Source of the DNA: Streptomyces sp. NRRL S-646
Lineage (GTDB): Bacteria; Actinomycetota; Actinomycetes; Streptomycetales; Streptomycetaceae
Assembly (NCBI RefSeq): GCF_000720765.1
Contig: NZ_JODC01000010.1
Span: 434,001 to 498,000 of the forward strand
Direction: 5' to 3'
DNA length: 64,000 bases
Shown: positions 24,416 to 33,429 of the stretch, one piece after another
How positions within the stretch are numbered: the first letter of the stretch is position 1
How the letters are laid out: the number at the start of each line of letters is the position of its first letter
Made by a program: the position numbers and the translations under genes
Notes under the pieces: model-generated
Seen by the model: the letters and a program-made list of their open reading frames with translations, nothing else
Database searches by the model: none
Told to the model about the DNA's origin: nothing

Positions 24416-25774
24416 TCAGGCGGTCGCGTCCGCCGCCGCGTGGTCTCGTACGCCCTCCGGCGCACCGGCGGCCACGTCGTCGCCCCGCATGCGCAGCGCG
24501 ACGACGAAGGAGACCGCACAGCCGAGAGCGATGTATCCCGCGACCAGACCCCAGCCGCCGCCCGCCCAGATCACCAGGGAGCTGGCGATGAACGGGGTGA
24601 AACCGCCGCCGATCGCGCTGGCGAGCTGGTAGCCCACGCCGGCGCCGCTGTAGCGGTACTCCGGGCCGAACATGTCGGTGAACAGGGACTGCTGGACGGA
24701 GACCGCCATGTCGTGCGCGACGTTCACCAGCAGCACCGCGCAGGCGACGATCAGCACCATCGATCCGGACTCCATCGCCCAGAAGTACGGCACCGCGCTC
24801 ACGGCACCCGCAAGGGCGCCCCAGCAGTAGACCCGGCGGCGGCCGAAACGATCGGCGAGGTAGGCGAAGGCCGGGATGGTCAGTACGGCGAGCCCGCCGA
24901 CGGCCAGGTTGACGTTGAGCAGGCTGTCGCGGTTCAGACCGAGTTCGCCGGTGCCGTACGCGAGGCCGAAGGTCGTCACGCCGTAGAAAGTGAACAGCTC
25001 CACGAGGCGCAGCCCGATGATCGCGAAGAAGCCGGTCGGATGGGAGCGGACCGCGCTGAGCAGCGGGACGCGCGGTCGCGCGGTCTCCGCCATCGTGGCG
25101 ACCCGCTCGGTGAAGACCGGAGACTCCTCGACCCTAGCCCGGACGATCAGGCCGACGATCACCAGGGCGGCACTGACCAGGAAGGGCACCCGCCAGCCCC
25201 AGGAGCGGAAGGCGGCGTCCGAGACAGTGCCCGACATGACCTTGGTGATCAGCGTGGCGAGCAGCAGGCCGACGGACGCGCCGACCTGGACTCCGCTGCT
25301 GTAGAGGGAGCGCCACTTGCGGGGCGCGTTCTCCACCGCCATGAGCGCGGCGCCGCCCCACTCGCCGCCGACCGCGAAGCCCTGCGTGGCGCGCAGCAGC
25401 ACGAGCAGCGCGGGCGCCCAGACCCCGGCCTGCGCATAGGTGGGCAGAACGCCGATCAGGGTGCTGGCCGTACCCATGATCAGCATGGTGAGGACCAGCA
25501 TCCGCTTGCGGCCGAGCCGGTCCCCGAAGTGGCCGAAGACGATGCCGCCCAGCGGACGGAAGAGGAAGCCGACGCCGAAGGTGGCCCAGGCCGCCAGGGT
25601 GCCCACAGCCGGGGAGGAGCCGGGGAAGAACAGGTCGGGGAAGAAGAGGCCCGCGACGATGCCGTAGAGGAAGAAGTCGTACCAGTCGACGACAGCTCCC
25701 ATGAAGCTCGCAATCGCCGCCCGCTTCGCCAGGCCGGCGTCACCGGCCTGGGTCGCCTGCTGAGTACTGCTCAT
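24416..25774 (-). CDS. MFS transporter, metabolite:H+ symporter (MHS) type, shikimate/quinate-like
   Basis: 452 residues from ATG 25774; the frame is open further upstream, but the start of homology is here. Twelve helices, with MHS signatures: FMGAVVDWYDFFLYGIVAGL, LFRPLGGIVFGHFGDRLGRK, GFAVGGEWGGAALMAVENAP and YSGAGVGYQLASAIGGGFTP. Relatives import shikimate, quinate, alpha-ketoglutarate or similar acids. Divergent from an IclR regulator and upstream of the qsuB-like unit, it likely takes up quinate or shikimate. A close relative is encoded at 38144-39472. Confidence 0.9.
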   Translation of the reverse strand: MSSTQQATQAGDAGLAKRAAIASFMGAVVDWYDFFLYGIVAGLFFPDLFFPGSSPAVGTLAAWATFGVGFLFRPLGGIVFGHFGDRLGRKRMLVLTMLIMGTASTLIGVLPTYAQAGVWAPALLVLLRATQGFAVGGEWGGAALMAVENAPRKWRSLYSSGVQVGASVGLLLATLITKVMSGTVSDAAFRSWGWRVPFLVSAALVIVGLIVRARVEESPVFTERVATMAETARPRVPLLSAVRSHPTGFFAIIGLRLVELFTFYGVTTFGLAYGTGELGLNRDSLLNVNLAVGGLAVLTIPAFAYLADRFGRRRVYCWGALAGAVSAVPYFWAMESGSMVLIVACAVLLVNVAHDMAVSVQQSLFTDMFGPEYRYSGAGVGYQLASAIGGGFTPFIASSLVIWAGGGWGLVAGYIALGCAVSFVVALRMRGDDVAAGAPEGVRDHAAADATA

Positions 25775-26070
25775 CTCACACACTCCGTTGTATGGGCTGG
25801 ACCGGTGGCCGCCGGCCACGTGAGAGTCACGCGGGGCGGGACCGCCGGGATGGCTGCGGTGGGGACAGACGCGACGCGACGGCGAGGAGCCCTGGGGTGC
25901 GAGCACACGGTCTCGTGCGTACCGGGCCATCGCCACGGAGGTGCGGGCGGCGACCCTCGATCACTTGGTCCACAGTGCGGATCAAAAGGACCGATGAGCG
26001 GCACCATAGGGGGGCGGATTCGCCGCATCAAGGGTTACGCCAAGATTGCTTCGACATTGCAGTTCACTTG

Positions 26071-26085
26071 GTCCGCCTAGCGGAC
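26071..26085. promoter_or_regulatory. Putative IclR operator between transporter and regulator
   Basis: GTCCGC and GCGGAC are perfect arms around CTA, in the divergent gap 25775-26155, 71 bp before the iclR-type start. It is well placed to control both genes. Confidence 0.6.
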
Positions 26086-26155
26086 TATGGTCGAGGTGCC
26101 ACAGACGGACAAGCGCGGCGGACAGGGCATGGCCGTCACGACGGGGAGGTAGCAG

Positions 26156-26944
26156 GTGAGCGACGGAGAGCCGCAAACGGAAGTCGAGCAGCACGGCACC
26201 GGCGTGCGCAGCGTGCGACGGGCGTTCGACATCCTCAACCTCCTCAGCGAGGAGCGTCCCGTCATCACCCTGCGCGAAATCACCGAGGGCACCGGGCTGG
26301 CGAAGACCACCGTGCTGCGCCTGATGCAGACGCTGGAGGAGACCGGCCTGCTGCGGTCCCACCCCTCCGGATACGCCGCTGGTCCCAGCCTGTGGCGCTG
26401 GGCCTACCTCGCCCGCAGTCAATGGGAGGTGCCGCAGGAGACCCGCAAGGTCATGCGCGACCTCGCCGACCGGCTCGGGGAGACCGTCAACCTCTTCGTC
26501 GCCCGGGACCTCCACCGGATCTGCGTCGCCCACGAAGAGAGCCCCCGCCCACTGCGCCACGTCGTCGATGTCGGCGACGAGCAGCCACTGTGGGCCGGCG
26601 CCTCCTCCAAGATCCTTCTGCGCGACGCCTCCGACGCGCTCCTTCGCCGAGTCGCTCTCGCCTCGCCCCACGGCGAGGCCCACGTCGAACGCCTGCGGGC
26701 CTGGGCGGCGGAGGCGGCAGAGCGCGGCTACGCCGTCAGCAGCAGCGAGTTCGACGAGGGCCTGACCGCCGTGGCGGTACCCATCGTCGGCCGCACCGGC
26801 AAGGCCGTCGCCTCCCTCTCCCTGAGCGGGCCCAGCCACCGTTTCCCGTACGAGGCCGTCGAGCACTTCGCCACCGACCTCGCCGAAGCTGCCGCCCTCA
26901 TCTCGGCCCAGGGCTTCGACCACCCCCTCAGCCAGGCCCACTGA
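26156..26944 (+). CDS. IclR-family transcriptional regulator of the quinate/shikimate module
   Basis: 262 residues from GTG 26156 with GGGGAGG 7-13 nt upstream. The N-terminal winged helix is VRSVRRAFDILNLLSEERPV, then TLREITEGTGLAKTTVLRLM. The C-terminal effector domain has LADRLGETVNLFVARD, HVVDVGDEQPLWAGASSK and SEFDEGLTAVAVPIVGRTG, all typical of IclR. IclR proteins often control aromatic-acid and quinate catabolism. It is divergent from the MHS transporter and shares its operator region. Effector is inferred to be quinate, shikimate or protocatechuate. Confidence 0.9.
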   Translation: MSDGEPQTEVEQHGTGVRSVRRAFDILNLLSEERPVITLREITEGTGLAKTTVLRLMQTLEETGLLRSHPSGYAAGPSLWRWAYLARSQWEVPQETRKVMRDLADRLGETVNLFVARDLHRICVAHEESPRPLRHVVDVGDEQPLWAGASSKILLRDASDALLRRVALASPHGEAHVERLRAWAAEAAERGYAVSSSEFDEGLTAVAVPIVGRTGKAVASLSLSGPSHRFPYEAVEHFATDLAEAAALISAQGFDHPLSQAH

Positions 26945-27336
26945 CCCGGGGCAACGGCCATCCCCGGCCCCGATCGAGTGGGCGAGGCCGGCGTTTGCTT
27001 CCAGTACCACCTGGCGCCGGCAGTGCGCGGGCGGACCTGCCCGGGCCCTGCTCCGGCCACAGCCCGCCCAGGTCCTCGCCGCGGCCTTGACGACGTCGGC
27101 GACCCGGGCGAGCGGTTCCACCACGGACCGGCAGGCGGGGCAGTCGGGTTCCACGGCAGGGCGGACAGTGAGATCCACCGCCGCCGTGCGGCCCGGACGG
27201 CCGTGCAGCTGTCGGCAGGCTCGCAGTACCTGCTCTGCGCCGGGCTCCATGTGGGTCGCGTCGCGGCGGGGCCTGGCAGGACCGGAACGGCGCGCACGCT
27301 GAGCGATCAATCTCCGGTCCACCCGCCGACCGGACC
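26945..27336. other. Intergenic region, no convincing gene
   Basis: About 390 bp between convergent iclR-type and phytase-like genes. On the minus strand, ATG 27250 opens MEPGAEQVLRACRQLHGRPG followed by CPACRSV, which has a zinc-ribbon look. That frame runs without a stop far into the regulator gene, so it is probably chance or a relic. No clear terminator was seen. Confidence 0.4.
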
Positions 27337-28509
27337 TCAGATGCCGTCGGCGGCGAAGGCGATGAACTGGGTCACCTGCCGTGAAGCGAAGTTGTCGTCC
27401 GAGACGAGCACGACCGTGCGACGGCCGTCGGGCAGGCGCGGGCCGAGGGTGATGCCTTCGACGTTGTCCACCCTGGGCAGCCCGGGAATGTCGGACAGGT
27501 CCGACACGAGTGTCTTGTGGACGGGCCTGACGGGGCCGTCGGCCAGGGAGTCGCGGCCGAGGACGTTGGTGGCGCCGTGGAGGTCGACCAGGTAGAGGCG
27601 GGCCTTCCAGGTGTTGGTGCTGAAGACGGAGGCGCGTTCGAGGACCAGGAAGCGGTCGTCGCCGAGGGCGACCAGGTCGCTGACGCCGTTGGTGTCCGTG
27701 CTGCCTGCGGGAGGCGTGGCGAACATCGGCTCCAGGGGGTACGCGTACTGCGCCCTGGGCAGACCGGTGCGTGCGTCGTGGACGGTGATGCGGGTGAGGG
27801 CGCCGTGGGCGGGGGTGGGGTCGTCGCCGTCCTGGTAGAGGGGGTCCTCCATGGCGGTGACGAGTTGGCGGCCGTCGGGGGTGAAGGTGACGCCTTCCAG
27901 GGTCTGGTTCCGGCGGGGGCCGACGGCCTGGGAGTTCATGTGCAGCTGTGGGGGCAGCGGGAGCTGTCCGCTGTACTCGCCGGTGGTGGTGGCACGCCGG
28001 ATCCAGGGGTCGCCGAGGACCGCGGGGCCGTCGGACGGCACGATGCGCTCGCCCTCGCTCGTCCAGACCAGACTGCCGTCGGACGGGTCGACGGCGATCC
28101 CCTCCGGATCCGGGGCCACCGTGGCGGTCTGCCCGGCGGGGGTGGAAGTGGGCGGGTAGGTGGTGCCGTCCGGCCGCAACCATGAGTGGGTGCCTATGAG
28201 TTCGGCGCCGGTGAGGTGGCCGCCGCCGAAGGTGACACGGGCGCTGTAGAAGCGGGCGGGGCCGGTCTGCGACCGGTCGTCGCTGATCAGGTAGTACAAG
28301 CCCGTCCGGATGTCGTAGCTGATGGCGGAGAGCCCGCCGACGGTGGTGCCCTGGAACGCCATGGCGTTCGGCAGTTCTTGCTCGCCGATGAAGTCCAGTT
28401 GTACGGCGCTGTCGTGCCCGGCAGCCGGTGAGGCGCCGGAGACGGCCGTCACGGACGCGAGAGCGACGGCGGAAGCGATGATCCGGGCGCGGGTGGCACG
28501 GATGCTCAT
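27337..28509 (-). CDS. Secreted esterase-like/phytase-like beta-propeller protein
   Basis: 390 residues from ATG 28509, with AAGGAG before it. The signal peptide (ATRARIIASAVALASVTAVS, cleaved near ASPAAG) is followed by the 'esterase-like activity of phytase' pattern: GGLSAISYDIRTGLYYLISD, then PDPEGIAVDPSDGSLVWTSE, QTLEGVTFTPDGRQLVTAME and DNVEGITLGPRLPDGRRTVV. It is the last gene of the run from the nucleoside ABC importer (gap 81 bp). An extracellular phosphatase or nucleotidase feeding the importer would make sense but is inference. Confidence 0.82.
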   Translation of the reverse strand: MSIRATRARIIASAVALASVTAVSGASPAAGHDSAVQLDFIGEQELPNAMAFQGTTVGGLSAISYDIRTGLYYLISDDRSQTGPARFYSARVTFGGGHLTGAELIGTHSWLRPDGTTYPPTSTPAGQTATVAPDPEGIAVDPSDGSLVWTSEGERIVPSDGPAVLGDPWIRRATTTGEYSGQLPLPPQLHMNSQAVGPRRNQTLEGVTFTPDGRQLVTAMEDPLYQDGDDPTPAHGALTRITVHDARTGLPRAQYAYPLEPMFATPPAGSTDTNGVSDLVALGDDRFLVLERASVFSTNTWKARLYLVDLHGATNVLGRDSLADGPVRPVHKTLVSDLSDIPGLPRVDNVEGITLGPRLPDGRRTVVLVSDDNFASRQVTQFIAFAADGI

Positions 28510-28590
28510 GGAGGCTCCTTGGCAGGGCATGCGGGACAGGGCATGCGGGAGGGAACAAGGGAGGGACGGCGAAGAAACAGGGGGCGAGGT

Positions 28591-29547
28591 TCAGCTGGTC
28601 GCCGGATCCGCGGCCACGCCGGAGACCGGGGAAGCCGGGCGGGCCGGGCGACGGCGGCGCCAGGCGAAGAACGCCAGGGCGAGCAGGGTGAGGGCGTACG
28701 GGATGGCGGAGACCAGCTGCGAGGGGATGCTCAGGTTGCCGAGCTGGACGGCCAGGGCCTCGGCCGCGCCGAAGCCGAGCGCGGCCAGGAAGACGCCCCA
28801 GGGACGCAGCGCGCCGAGGAAGACGGCGGCCAGGGCGATGTAGCCGCGGCCGGCCGTCATGCCGGTGACGAAGAAGGACACGGCGCCCATGCTGAGGAAG
28901 ACCCCGGCGGCGCCGGCCAGCGCACCGCTGAGTGCCAGGGTGGCGAACTGGACGCGGCGGACGGGGATGCCGACCGAGCGGGCCGCGTCCTGGAACTCGC
29001 CGACGGCGCGGAGGTGGAAGCCGAACCGGGTGCGGTGCAGCAGCCAGGCGACCGCCGGGGCGGCGGCGAGGGCGATCCAGGTCATCAGGTTCTGCCCGCT
29101 CACCACCGTGCCGAGGCCCGGGATGTCCTCGATCAGCGGAAGGCGGACTTCGGGGAGGGCTCCGCTGTGCAACCGGCTGGTGCCGCCCTTGTCGCCGAGC
29201 AGCGCGTACACGGCGTACGCGGTCACGCCGGACGCCAGCAGGTTGAGGCCGATGCCCGCGATGATCGCGTCGGCGCCCAGGTACAGGTGGAGTACGCCCA
29301 GCAGCAGGGTGAGCAGCGCGCCGGTGGCGATCCCGCAGACGGCCCCGGCCGCTACCGAGCCGCTGTATCCGGCGACCAGGGCCCCGGTGCACGCGGCGGC
29401 CAGCATCGAGCCCTCCAGGGCGATGTTCGGCACGCCGGCCCGTTCGGCGAGCAGTCCGCCGAGGGCGGCGAGGACATAGGGGGTCGACACCCGCAGGATC
29501 GCGGCGAGGAAGCCGGCGCTGAGCACGACGTCGAGGACGGGGCCCAT
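28591..29547 (-). CDS. ABC nucleoside importer, second permease
   Basis: 318 residues, about nine or ten helices, with LGGLLAERAGVPNIALEGSM near the N-terminus. This is a signature of the BPD_transp_2 permeases of BMP-type nucleoside importers. Later blocks are RAVGEFQDAARSVGIPVRRV and GYIALAAVFLGALRPWGVFL. Its ATG overlaps the stop of the first permease by one base (TGATG), so the two are co-translated. Part of a four-component purine-nucleoside uptake system in the membrane. Confidence 0.92.
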   Translation of the reverse strand: MGPVLDVVLSAGFLAAILRVSTPYVLAALGGLLAERAGVPNIALEGSMLAAACTGALVAGYSGSVAAGAVCGIATGALLTLLLGVLHLYLGADAIIAGIGLNLLASGVTAYAVYALLGDKGGTSRLHSGALPEVRLPLIEDIPGLGTVVSGQNLMTWIALAAAPAVAWLLHRTRFGFHLRAVGEFQDAARSVGIPVRRVQFATLALSGALAGAAGVFLSMGAVSFFVTGMTAGRGYIALAAVFLGALRPWGVFLAALGFGAAEALAVQLGNLSIPSQLVSAIPYALTLLALAFFAWRRRRPARPASPVSGVAADPATS

Positions 29548-30662
29548 CAGCGGGCCTCCCTTCGGGCAAGCCTTCTGGCGAGCTGGCGCTTGACGAGTTC
29601 TGGCAGCGTCCGGGCCGTCACCAGCAGCACGATGACCGCCTGGATGATGGTCACGGCCTCGGAACCGACGTCCGTCTGCTGCTCCATCACGTCACCGCCG
29701 ACGCGCAGGTACGAGTAGAGGAGCGCGGCGGCGACCACGGCGACCGGGTTGTTGCGGGCCAGCAGGGCGACCACGATGCCCTCGAAGGCGAGGCCGCCGG
29801 CCATGTCGGGCTGGAGCCCGCCGTACACGCCGAGGGCGAGATGAGCGCCGGCCAGTCCGGCCAGCGCGCCGCCGATGACGAAGCTCCACTCGATGGTGCG
29901 GGGCACGTCGATGCCGCCGTACCGTGCGAATTCGGGGTTGGAGCCGGTCATGCGGATGCGGTAGCCCAGGGGCGTCCTTGCGAGCAGGAACCACACGGCG
30001 GCGGTCACCGCGAGCATGCCGAACAGTCCGATGTTGGCCTGGTCCAGGGGGACGCCGAAGAAGTCCGAGAGCAGCGGGAGCGCCGAGTCGGGCCGGATGG
30101 GAGCCGACTGCACGGCGGCGCTGGCGGGGGCCTTGAGGTGGTCGGTGAGCAGCCAGTCGAAGACCCGTACGACGATGGCGTTGAGCATGAGCGTGGCGAC
30201 GATCTCGCTGGCCCCGAGGCGGGCCTTCATCACCCCGGGCACCGCGCCCAGCGCGCCGCCCGCCAGAGCGGCTGCGCACAGCGGTACGACCATGGCGGCG
30301 AGCGGGGGCAGGGGGACGTTGATCGCCACCAGGGCGCCCGCCAGGGCACCCGCGTACACCTGGCCCTCCGCGCCGAGGCTGATCTGCCGGGCCCGGAAGG
30401 GGATGGCGACGGACAGGCCGAGTAGCGAGAGCGTCGTGGCGTCGGCGAGCCAGCGGCCGATGCGCGGGGTGCGGTCCAGGGGGCCGGTGAGGAGCGCGTT
30501 CAGGGCGCCCGGGGCGTCCTTGCCGGTCGCCAGGATCACCAGGAAGGCGATGAGGACGGCGACGGCGACAGTGAGCACGGTCATCGTCAGCTCGACGGCG
30601 GTGGACTGGCGCCTGGCGGCGAGGAACTCGCGGCGGCCTTCCAGCTCGACGGTGGTCGTCAT
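29547..30662 (-). CDS. ABC nucleoside importer, first permease
   Basis: 371 residues from ATG 30662. Typical features are AIPFRARQISLGAEGQVYAG, KARLGASEIVATLMLNAIVV and RMTGSNPEFARYGGIDVPRT, followed by GGLAFEGIVVALLARNNPV. These match the larger permease of BMP-linked nucleoside importers. ATGA overlap with the upstream ATPase stop and TGATG overlap with the downstream permease show tight coupling. Confidence 0.92.
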   Translation of the reverse strand: MTTTVELEGRREFLAARRQSTAVELTMTVLTVAVAVLIAFLVILATGKDAPGALNALLTGPLDRTPRIGRWLADATTLSLLGLSVAIPFRARQISLGAEGQVYAGALAGALVAINVPLPPLAAMVVPLCAAALAGGALGAVPGVMKARLGASEIVATLMLNAIVVRVFDWLLTDHLKAPASAAVQSAPIRPDSALPLLSDFFGVPLDQANIGLFGMLAVTAAVWFLLARTPLGYRIRMTGSNPEFARYGGIDVPRTIEWSFVIGGALAGLAGAHLALGVYGGLQPDMAGGLAFEGIVVALLARNNPVAVVAAALLYSYLRVGGDVMEQQTDVGSEAVTIIQAVIVLLVTARTLPELVKRQLARRLARREAR

Positions 30663-32227
30663 CGTGCACCTGCCGTGATCCGCTGTTGTGAGTGCTGTTC
30701 GACGCCGAGCATGTACAGCCCGGTCTCTTCCTCCGTGAGTCCGGCCGGATCGTCGAAGCGACCGACCAGCCGGCCGTCCTTGATCACCAGAAGCCGATCG
30801 GAGAGCGCGAGCAGTTCGCCGAGGTCCGCGGAGACCAGAAGGATTGCCGCGCCCGCGTCGCGGGCTTCGACGAGCCGCTCGTACATGAAGTGCATGGCGC
30901 CGATGTCGACGCCCCGGGTGAGCTGGGCGGCCAGCAACAGGCGCGGCTCGGAGGACAGTTCGCGGGCGACGACAACCTTCTGCAGATTGCCGCCGGACAG
31001 CGCTCCGGCCGGTACGGCGGGGTGCGGGGCCCGGATCGCGTAACGGCGGATCAGGTCCTCGGCCAGCTCCCGTATGCGGCGGATGTGCAGCGCGCCGCGC
31101 CGGGCGAGCGGGGGACTGGAGAAGCGGTCGACGATCAGGTTGTCGGCGATGGACTGGTCCAGGGCCGCCCCGTTGGACAGCCGGTCCTCCGGGACGTGGG
31201 CGATACCGGCCGCGCGGTGCGACGCCGCATCCAGGTGGGTGACATCGGTGCCGTCGACGGTGACGGAGCCGGCGGCCGGGCGGCGCAGCCCGGCGAGGAG
31301 CTCCACCAGTTCGGTCTGGCCGTTTCCTTCGATGCCCGCCAGGCCGACGATCTCCCCGGCGGCGATGTCGAGGGAGACACCGTGCAGGGGCTGTCCCGCG
31401 TCCGCCCCGGAAGCCAGGTTCCGCACCTTGAGCACGGTCGCACCGGGGTGCGCGGGGGGCCTCGGGACGTCCAGGGACATCTCCCGCCCGACCATCATGG
31501 ACGCCAGCTGCGCGGGGGACGCGTCCTCGGTGCGTACGGTGCCGACCACGGACCCGGCACGCATTACGGTGACGCGGTCGCTGATCTCCCGCACCTCTTT
31601 GAGCTTGTGTGAGATGAAGAGCACGGTCATGCCCTGGTCGCGGAGTCCGCGTACGGCTTCGAAGAGGTCGGTGGTCTCCTGTGGGGTGAGGACGGCGGTG
31701 GGCTCGTCCAGGATGAGGATGCGGGCGCCGCGGTGCAGTGCCTTGAGGATCTCTGCTCGCTGCCGCATCCCCACGGAGACGTCGCTGACCCTGGCCCCGG
31801 GGTCGACGGCCAGGCCCGCCTCCTTTGCCAGCGCGGCGGTGCGCTCGACGGCTGCGGATCGGTCGACCCGGGCGGCCGGGCCGGGTTCCACGCCGAGGAC
31901 GACGTTCTCGGCGATGGTGAAGGACGGCACCAGCATGAGGTTCTGGTGGACCATGCCCACCCCGAGGGCGATGGCGTCCTGGGGTCCGGAGAGCCTGACC
32001 GCCTCGCCGTGGACACGGATCTGTCCGGCGGACGGCTGCTCCAGGCCGTACAGCAGCTTCATCAGGGTCGACTTGCCGGCGCCGTTCTGTCCGACGATCG
32101 CCCGGATCTCGCCGCCGGGTACCTCGAGGTCGACGTCTCTGACGGCGCGGGTGCCGTTGGGGTACGTCTTTCCCAGGCCGGTGACTTCCAGGGCGAGGGC
32201 GGGGCGGGGCGGGGGGTGCTGGTCCAC
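30659..32227 (-). CDS. ABC nucleoside importer ATPase, two nucleotide-binding domains
   Basis: 522 residues from GTG 32227, with AAGGAG upstream. The first domain has Walker A GQNGAGKSTLMKLLYGLEQP, signature VSVGMRQRAEILKAL and Walker B ILILDEPTAVLTPQE. The second has GIEGNGQTELVELLAGL and signature ALSGGNLQKVVVARELSSEP, with the degenerate Walker B (LLLAAQLTRGVDIG) usual in these proteins. It energises nucleoside uptake with the two downstream permeases and the upstream lipoprotein. Confidence 0.94.
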   Translation of the reverse strand: MDQHPPPRPALALEVTGLGKTYPNGTRAVRDVDLEVPGGEIRAIVGQNGAGKSTLMKLLYGLEQPSAGQIRVHGEAVRLSGPQDAIALGVGMVHQNLMLVPSFTIAENVVLGVEPGPAARVDRSAAVERTAALAKEAGLAVDPGARVSDVSVGMRQRAEILKALHRGARILILDEPTAVLTPQETTDLFEAVRGLRDQGMTVLFISHKLKEVREISDRVTVMRAGSVVGTVRTEDASPAQLASMMVGREMSLDVPRPPAHPGATVLKVRNLASGADAGQPLHGVSLDIAAGEIVGLAGIEGNGQTELVELLAGLRRPAAGSVTVDGTDVTHLDAASHRAAGIAHVPEDRLSNGAALDQSIADNLIVDRFSSPPLARRGALHIRRIRELAEDLIRRYAIRAPHPAVPAGALSGGNLQKVVVARELSSEPRLLLAAQLTRGVDIGAMHFMYERLVEARDAGAAILLVSADLGELLALSDRLLVIKDGRLVGRFDDPAGLTEEETGLYMLGVEQHSQQRITAGAR

Positions 32228-32256
32228 GGGGGCTCCTTCCGTACCAGGGCCGCAGG

Positions 32257-33351
32257 TCAGAAGGCGGACGGGACCTGGACCGCGCCGGACGCGATCTTCG
32301 CCGCCTGTGCCTTGAGCTCGGCGCGTACGGCGGTGGGCACGAGCTTGTCGAAGTTGGCGTTGTCGACGTAGCCCACGCCGTCCTCGGCGAGGCCGACCGC
32401 GGAGGACTTGCCGTAGGCCAGGGTGCCGGCCTTGTTCTCCTTGGCCGCCAGGTAGAGGGCGTTGCCGGCGTTCTTGAGGATGGAGGTGACCACGGTCTGC
32501 TGCTGGGCGGGGTCATTTAGGGTCTTGTATTGGTCGGAGTCGACGCCGAAGGTGTAGCGCTTGGCGGTGACGGCAGACTCGAACACGCCGAGGCCGGAGG
32601 AGCCCGCCACCGGCCACACCAGGGCGGCCCCCTGCGAGTACATGGACGAGGCGATCTCCTTGCCCTTTGCGGGGTCGCCGAAGGGGTTGTCGCCGCCCAC
32701 GTACTGCACCAGGACACCGGACGACGGATTTCCGCCGGCCGCCTTGAATCCGGCCTTGAATCCCACGACGAAGTCCTCGATCACGGGGATCTTCACCCCG
32801 CCCATCAGGCCCACCTTCTTGCTGCCGGAGGCGCCGGGGAGGGAATGGGCGGCGACCAGTTTGTCGGCGAGGAATCCTGCAAGATAGGCGGCCTCGTTCT
32901 GCTTGAAGGTGACGGAGTACACATTGGCGCACTTGTTGGAACAGCCGCTCTTGCCCGTGTAGTCGACGGTGGAGTCGAAAAGCCAGAACTTCTTCTTCGG
33001 GTATTCGGGCGCCAGCTTGGAGATGAAGGCAGCGGTGTCCACGGTGCCCGCCGCGAGCACGTCGTAGTCGTCGCCCGAGGCCGCGTCCTCGAAGCCGGAC
33101 TGCCACTTCGTGCGGTCGCCGCCCAGCTCGACGACCTTGAGGCTGTAGCCGAGGTCCTTCTCCGTCTTCTTCAGACCCGCATAGGCGGAGTCGAAGAACG
33201 AACGATCACCGAGGTTTCCGTTGACCACGAACTTGATTCTCAGTTTTCCGGCCGAAGAGCCGGAAGAAGTCGAAGATCCGGTCGATGATCCGCATCCGGC
33301 GAGCAGTGCGGAGAGCGCTGTTATGGCTCCGAGGGCTTTGATCTTGTTCAT
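32257..33351 (-). CDS. BMP-family nucleoside-binding lipoprotein
   Basis: 364 residues. Lipobox LLAGC with Cys20 shows an outer-face lipoprotein. The BMP/PnrA domain has VNGNLGDRSFFDSAYAGLKK, FKQNEAAYLAGFLADKLVAA, KVGLMGGVKIPVIEDFVVGF and YTFGVDSDQY, the usual nucleoside-pocket blocks. It is the solute receptor of the ABC importer encoded downstream (29 bp gap). An operator identical to the one before the amidohydrolase lies 40 bp upstream, so the LacI regulator of this cluster should control it. Confidence 0.94.
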   Translation of the reverse strand: MNKIKALGAITALSALLAGCGSSTGSSTSSGSSAGKLRIKFVVNGNLGDRSFFDSAYAGLKKTEKDLGYSLKVVELGGDRTKWQSGFEDAASGDDYDVLAAGTVDTAAFISKLAPEYPKKKFWLFDSTVDYTGKSGCSNKCANVYSVTFKQNEAAYLAGFLADKLVAAHSLPGASGSKKVGLMGGVKIPVIEDFVVGFKAGFKAAGGNPSSGVLVQYVGGDNPFGDPAKGKEIASSMYSQGAALVWPVAGSSGLGVFESAVTAKRYTFGVDSDQYKTLNDPAQQQTVVTSILKNAGNALYLAAKENKAGTLAYGKSSAVGLAEDGVGYVDNANFDKLVPTAVRAELKAQAAKIASGAVQVPSAF

Positions 33352-33390
33352 CGTTCTTTTCTCCTTCGCGTTGGCCGAAAGCTATGCAAT

Positions 33391-33404
33391 GCAAAACGTT
33401 TTGG
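33391..33404. promoter_or_regulatory. LacI operator before the nucleoside importer unit
   Basis: GCAAAACGTTTTGG, with the perfect core AAAACGTTTT, 40 bp upstream of the BMP lipoprotein start. The same 14 bp, on the other strand, lies at 37424-37437. Confidence 0.75.
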
Positions 33405-33429
33405 CCATACCTCTTCGTACGCCTCTGTG

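Noticed and set aside
26990..27250. Possible small zinc-ribbon protein (MEPGAEQVLRACRQ...)
   Set aside because: CPxC-like spacing is suggestive, but the frame has no stop for over 1 kb and no ribosome site. Kept only as a note in the intergenic entry.
25982..29569. A 1195-codon open frame on the minus strand
   Set aside because: It crosses the ABC permease, phytase-like and IclR genes in other frames and gives arginine/proline-rich sequence. A GC-bias shadow, not a gene.
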